From: Candidatus Sulfopaludibacter sp. SbA3
GTDB lineage: Bacteria > Acidobacteriota > Terriglobia > Bryobacterales > Bryobacteraceae
Length of the DNA: 5,902 bases
Reading direction: 5' to 3'
NCBI GenBank assembly: GCA_945861255.1
Contig: CAMAUG010000251.1
Location: 1 to 5,902, forward strand
In this document: positions 3,708 through 5,902 of the stretch, piece after piece
Position numbering within the stretch: the stretch's first letter is position 1
Layout: the number at the start of each line of letters is the position of its first letter
Notes under the pieces: model-generated
The model's database searches: none
Seen by the model: the letters and a program-made list of their open reading frames with translations, nothing else
Told to the model about the DNA's origin: nothing
Translations under genes and position numbers: made by a program

Positions 3708-5902
3708 TCCACCTTGATCCCTGCGTATTTCGCGATTAACTTCTTCAACCCGTAGCCGGGGAAACTCACCGTCAGTTTGGAGTCCTCGCCTGAACCTTCC
3801 AGACGCAATACCGTGCCGCGCCCATACTTGGCGTGGTCCACGCTCGAACCCGGCCCCAGCTTTTTCACGCCCGGTTTCTTGACGGCCATCAACGGCGCGG
3901 GCTGGGCGGCCACCGCCGGACGGGATGCATCATGCGCCGACCCCGTGGGCAGCGCTGTGTTCGCAGCCACGCCCGCGGGCTCGGCCGAACGCTCCGCGAA
4001 ATACTGCTTAATATTCTCGGCCGAGTTATAAGTCTTTCCAGTATAAAGGTTCCGGCGCGCGGTTTCGCGGACTTCGTATTGTTCCGAATATAAATCCACG
4101 TCGCGGGCGCGCGGCAGGTCTCCGCGCACAGGGTCCAGCAGCTCGCGCGGAACTTCTTTCAGAAAACGCGAATGGATGGACGCCTCCGGCGCGCCTCCGC
4201 CGAACCGGCGGCGGTAACGCGCCCAGCTCAAGTAGAGTTTCTTTTCCGCCCGGGTCATGCCCACGTAGCACAGACGCCGCTCCTCCTCCATCGACCCTTC
4301 CGAATCGAGCGAGCGGCTGTGCGGGAACAAACCCTCTTCCATCCCCGCGATGAACACCACCGGAAACTCCAGTCCCTTGGCGTTATGCATGGTCAACAGC
4401 GACACAGGGACGCGCGAATCCGCCGAATCGGCGTCGGAAACCAAGGCGGCGTGGTCCAGAAAATCGCGGATGCTTTCACCTCGCCCGGCTGCGTCGGCGG
4501 CGGCGTTCAGCAATTCGTCGAGGTTGGCCAGACGTTGGCGGGCGTCTTCGGTGCCTTCGTCTTCCAGCATCTTGCGATACCCCGTGCGCTCCAACAACTC
4601 GGTGAGCGTTTCGGTCACCGGCCGCGCTTCGAGCTGTCCCGTGATTTCCGTCATCATGCGGTGAAACGCCGCCAAGGCAGTCTCCGCGCGCGCTGAAAAC
4701 GCGCGTTCGGCAAGCAGAGCCTCAAGCGCGGTCCACAGCGAAACCTGGCGTTCGAGCGCGCAGTGCTCCACCTGCTCCATGGTGGTGCGGCCGATGCCGC
4801 GCGCCGGAGTGTTGACGATCCGCAGCAGGCTGATGGAATCGTTGGGGCTCACCAGCACTTTCAAATACGCCAGAATATCCTTCACCTCGGCGCGCTGGTA
4901 GAAGCTGAAGCCGCCCACCACAACGTATTTGCGCCCGTAGCGCCGCAGCGCTTCTTCAATCTGGCGCGATTGCGAATTGGTCCGGTACAGCACGGCCACG
5001 CGCTCCGCCGGATTGCGCGTCAACCGGTTCTCAATGGTGTCCGCGATCCACAGCGCTTCGTTTTCCGAATCCGGCGCTTCATACAGCGTGACTTTTTCGC
5101 CCGCGCCCGCTTCCGTCCACAGATTCTTCCCGATGCGCTCGGTATTGTTGGAAACCACGCGGTTGGCCGCTTCAAGAATGGTTTGCGTGGAGCGGTAATT
5201 CTGTTCCAGGCGGATGGTCAGCGCGCCGGGGAAGTCGCGCTCAAAGTCCAGAATATTGCGGATGTTGGCGCCACGCCAGCCGTAAATGGATTGATCCTCG
5301 TCGCCCACCACGCATACGTTCTGGCGCTGGCCGGTGAGCAGGCGCATCAGTTCATACTGGCTGCGGTTGGTGTCCTGATACTCGTCCACCATCAGGAATT
5401 CGTAGCGCTGGTTCTGCCGCTCGCGCGTGGCGTCGTCGTGGCGCAGGAGGTTGACCGCCTGCAATAGAAGATCGTCGAAATCGAGCGCGTTCGATTCGCG
5501 CAGCCGCGCCTCATAGCGCTCATACACCGTGGCCAGGCGCGTCATCGTGGGGTCAGTGGCGGCGCGCGCCATATCTTCAGGCGACTGCTTGTGGCTCTTG
5601 GCGTTGCTGATGCGCGAAAGCGCGGCGCGATGCTGCATGAACTTGTCGTCCAGGCCCAGCGCCTTGTAAGCGGATTTGAGAAGCGCGATCTGATCGTCGT
5701 CGTCGTAGATGGTGAACATCTGCGTGAAGCCGGGACGGATCTGCGCGAGCGGCGCGCCTTCCCGGCGCAATAGGCGGACGCAAAAGGAGTGGAACGTCGC
5801 CACCGTGGGAAGCGCTTCAGGCGCGGCGCTCGCTCCGGATTTCGCAACCAGTGATCGCACGCGCCCGCGCATTTCCTCGGCGGCTTTGTTGGTGAATGTG
5901 AC
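3704..5902 (-). CDS. pcrA: UvrD/PcrA-type superfamily 1A DNA helicase, N-terminus outside the window
   Basis: An ATP-dependent 3'-5' DNA helicase that unwinds DNA in excision repair, restart and removal of RecA or stalled RNA polymerase, judged from its family. The frame runs off the right edge: the ten codons before the ATG at 5870-5872 read VTFTNKAAEE, part of motif Ia, so that ATG is internal. The Walker A motif and roughly the first 50 residues are missing from view. Visible residues (732, numbered from the edge) hold motif Ia 1-11, Ib TFHSFCVRLLRREG 36-49, II VDEYQDTN 172-179 with the catalytic DE, III VVGDEDQSIYGWRGA 198-212, IV EQNYRST 233-239, V TMHNAKGLEF 504-513 and VI LCYVGMTRAEKKLYL 544-558. 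A low-complexity Ala/Pro linker (about 639-682) leads to a C-terminal Tudor-like module (GSSVDHAKYGRGTVLR ... SFPGYGLKKLI), which in PcrA/UvrD binds RNA polymerase. All visible motifs are intact. The stop overlaps the small basic gene by 4 nt. The symbol could equally be uvrD. Confidence 0.95.
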   Translation of the reverse strand, partial: VTFTNKAAEEMRGRVRSLVAKSGASAAPEALPTVATFHSFCVRLLRREGAPLAQIRPGFTQMFTIYDDDDQIALLKSAYKALGLDDKFMQHRAALSRISNAKSHKQSPEDMARAATDPTMTRLATVYERYEARLRESNALDFDDLLLQAVNLLRHDDATRERQNQRYEFLMVDEYQDTNRSQYELMRLLTGQRQNVCVVGDEDQSIYGWRGANIRNILDFERDFPGALTIRLEQNYRSTQTILEAANRVVSNNTERIGKNLWTEAGAGEKVTLYEAPDSENEALWIADTIENRLTRNPAERVAVLYRTNSQSRQIEEALRRYGRKYVVVGGFSFYQRAEVKDILAYLKVLVSPNDSISLLRIVNTPARGIGRTTMEQVEHCALERQVSLWTALEALLAERAFSARAETALAAFHRMMTEITGQLEARPVTETLTELLERTGYRKMLEDEGTEDARQRLANLDELLNAAADAAGRGESIRDFLDHAALVSDADSADSRVPVSLLTMHNAKGLEFPVVFIAGMEEGLFPHSRSLDSEGSMEEERRLCYVGMTRAEKKLYLSWARYRRRFGGGAPEASIHSRFLKEVPRELLDPVRGDLPRARDVDLYSEQYEVRETARRNLYTGKTYNSAENIKQYFAERSAEPAGVAANTALPTGSAHDASRPAVAAQPAPLMAVKKPGVKKLGPGSSVDHAKYGRGTVLRLEGSGEDSKLTVSFPGYGLKKLIAKYAGIKVE

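Noticed and set aside
4763..5467. Long plus-strand frame (234 codons) opposite the helicase gene
   Set aside because: It is the antisense shadow of a helicase with all its motifs intact on the minus strand; its own product is a low-information His/Arg/Ala-rich sequence.

Overview
The window is a chromosomal segment with two visibly different halves. The right part (about 2072 to the end) is GC-rich and every gene in it reads on the minus strand. The left part (1 to about 1760) is less GC-rich and carries three closely spaced plus-strand genes. The right part looks like an Acidobacteriota (Bryobacterales/Solibacter-like) backbone. This is inferred from the style of the exported glyoxalase-like protein, from a remnant of a protein tail I associate with that phylum, and from the form of the UvrD/PcrA C-terminal tail. 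The placement is from memory of family members, not from a search.

Left block, plus strand. A TIGR04255-family protein, cut at its N-terminus by the window edge (3-800), is followed after 1 nt by an uncharacterised 183-residue protein (802-1353). After another 13 nt comes an uncharacterised 130-residue protein (1367-1759). The spacing says they are co-transcribed. None has a known biochemical role, so this is a compact three-gene set of unknown function in a possibly acquired segment. A gene-poor stretch follows (1760-2071), probably the junction with the backbone.

Right block, minus strand, read from right to left. A UvrD/PcrA-type DNA helicase (3704-5902, N-terminus outside the window) overlaps by 4 nt (ATGA) a 52-residue, strongly basic protein (3549-3707) that is too short for usual ORF cut-offs. 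Beyond it lies a gene-free stretch (3239-3548) rich in inverted repeats. Next is the start-less 3' remnant of a gene (3008-3238), then a 22-bp tandem repeat abutting the start of an exported two-domain glyoxalase/VOC-fold protein (2072-2941).

The helicase and the small basic protein form a probable operon. The VOC protein seems to have its own promoter in or near the tandem repeat. The main items worth follow-up are the three-gene cassette, the small basic gene coupled to the helicase, the promoter-proximal tandem duplication, and the structured non-coding stretch with the gene remnant. I see no tRNA, rRNA, CRISPR array, transposase or integrase.
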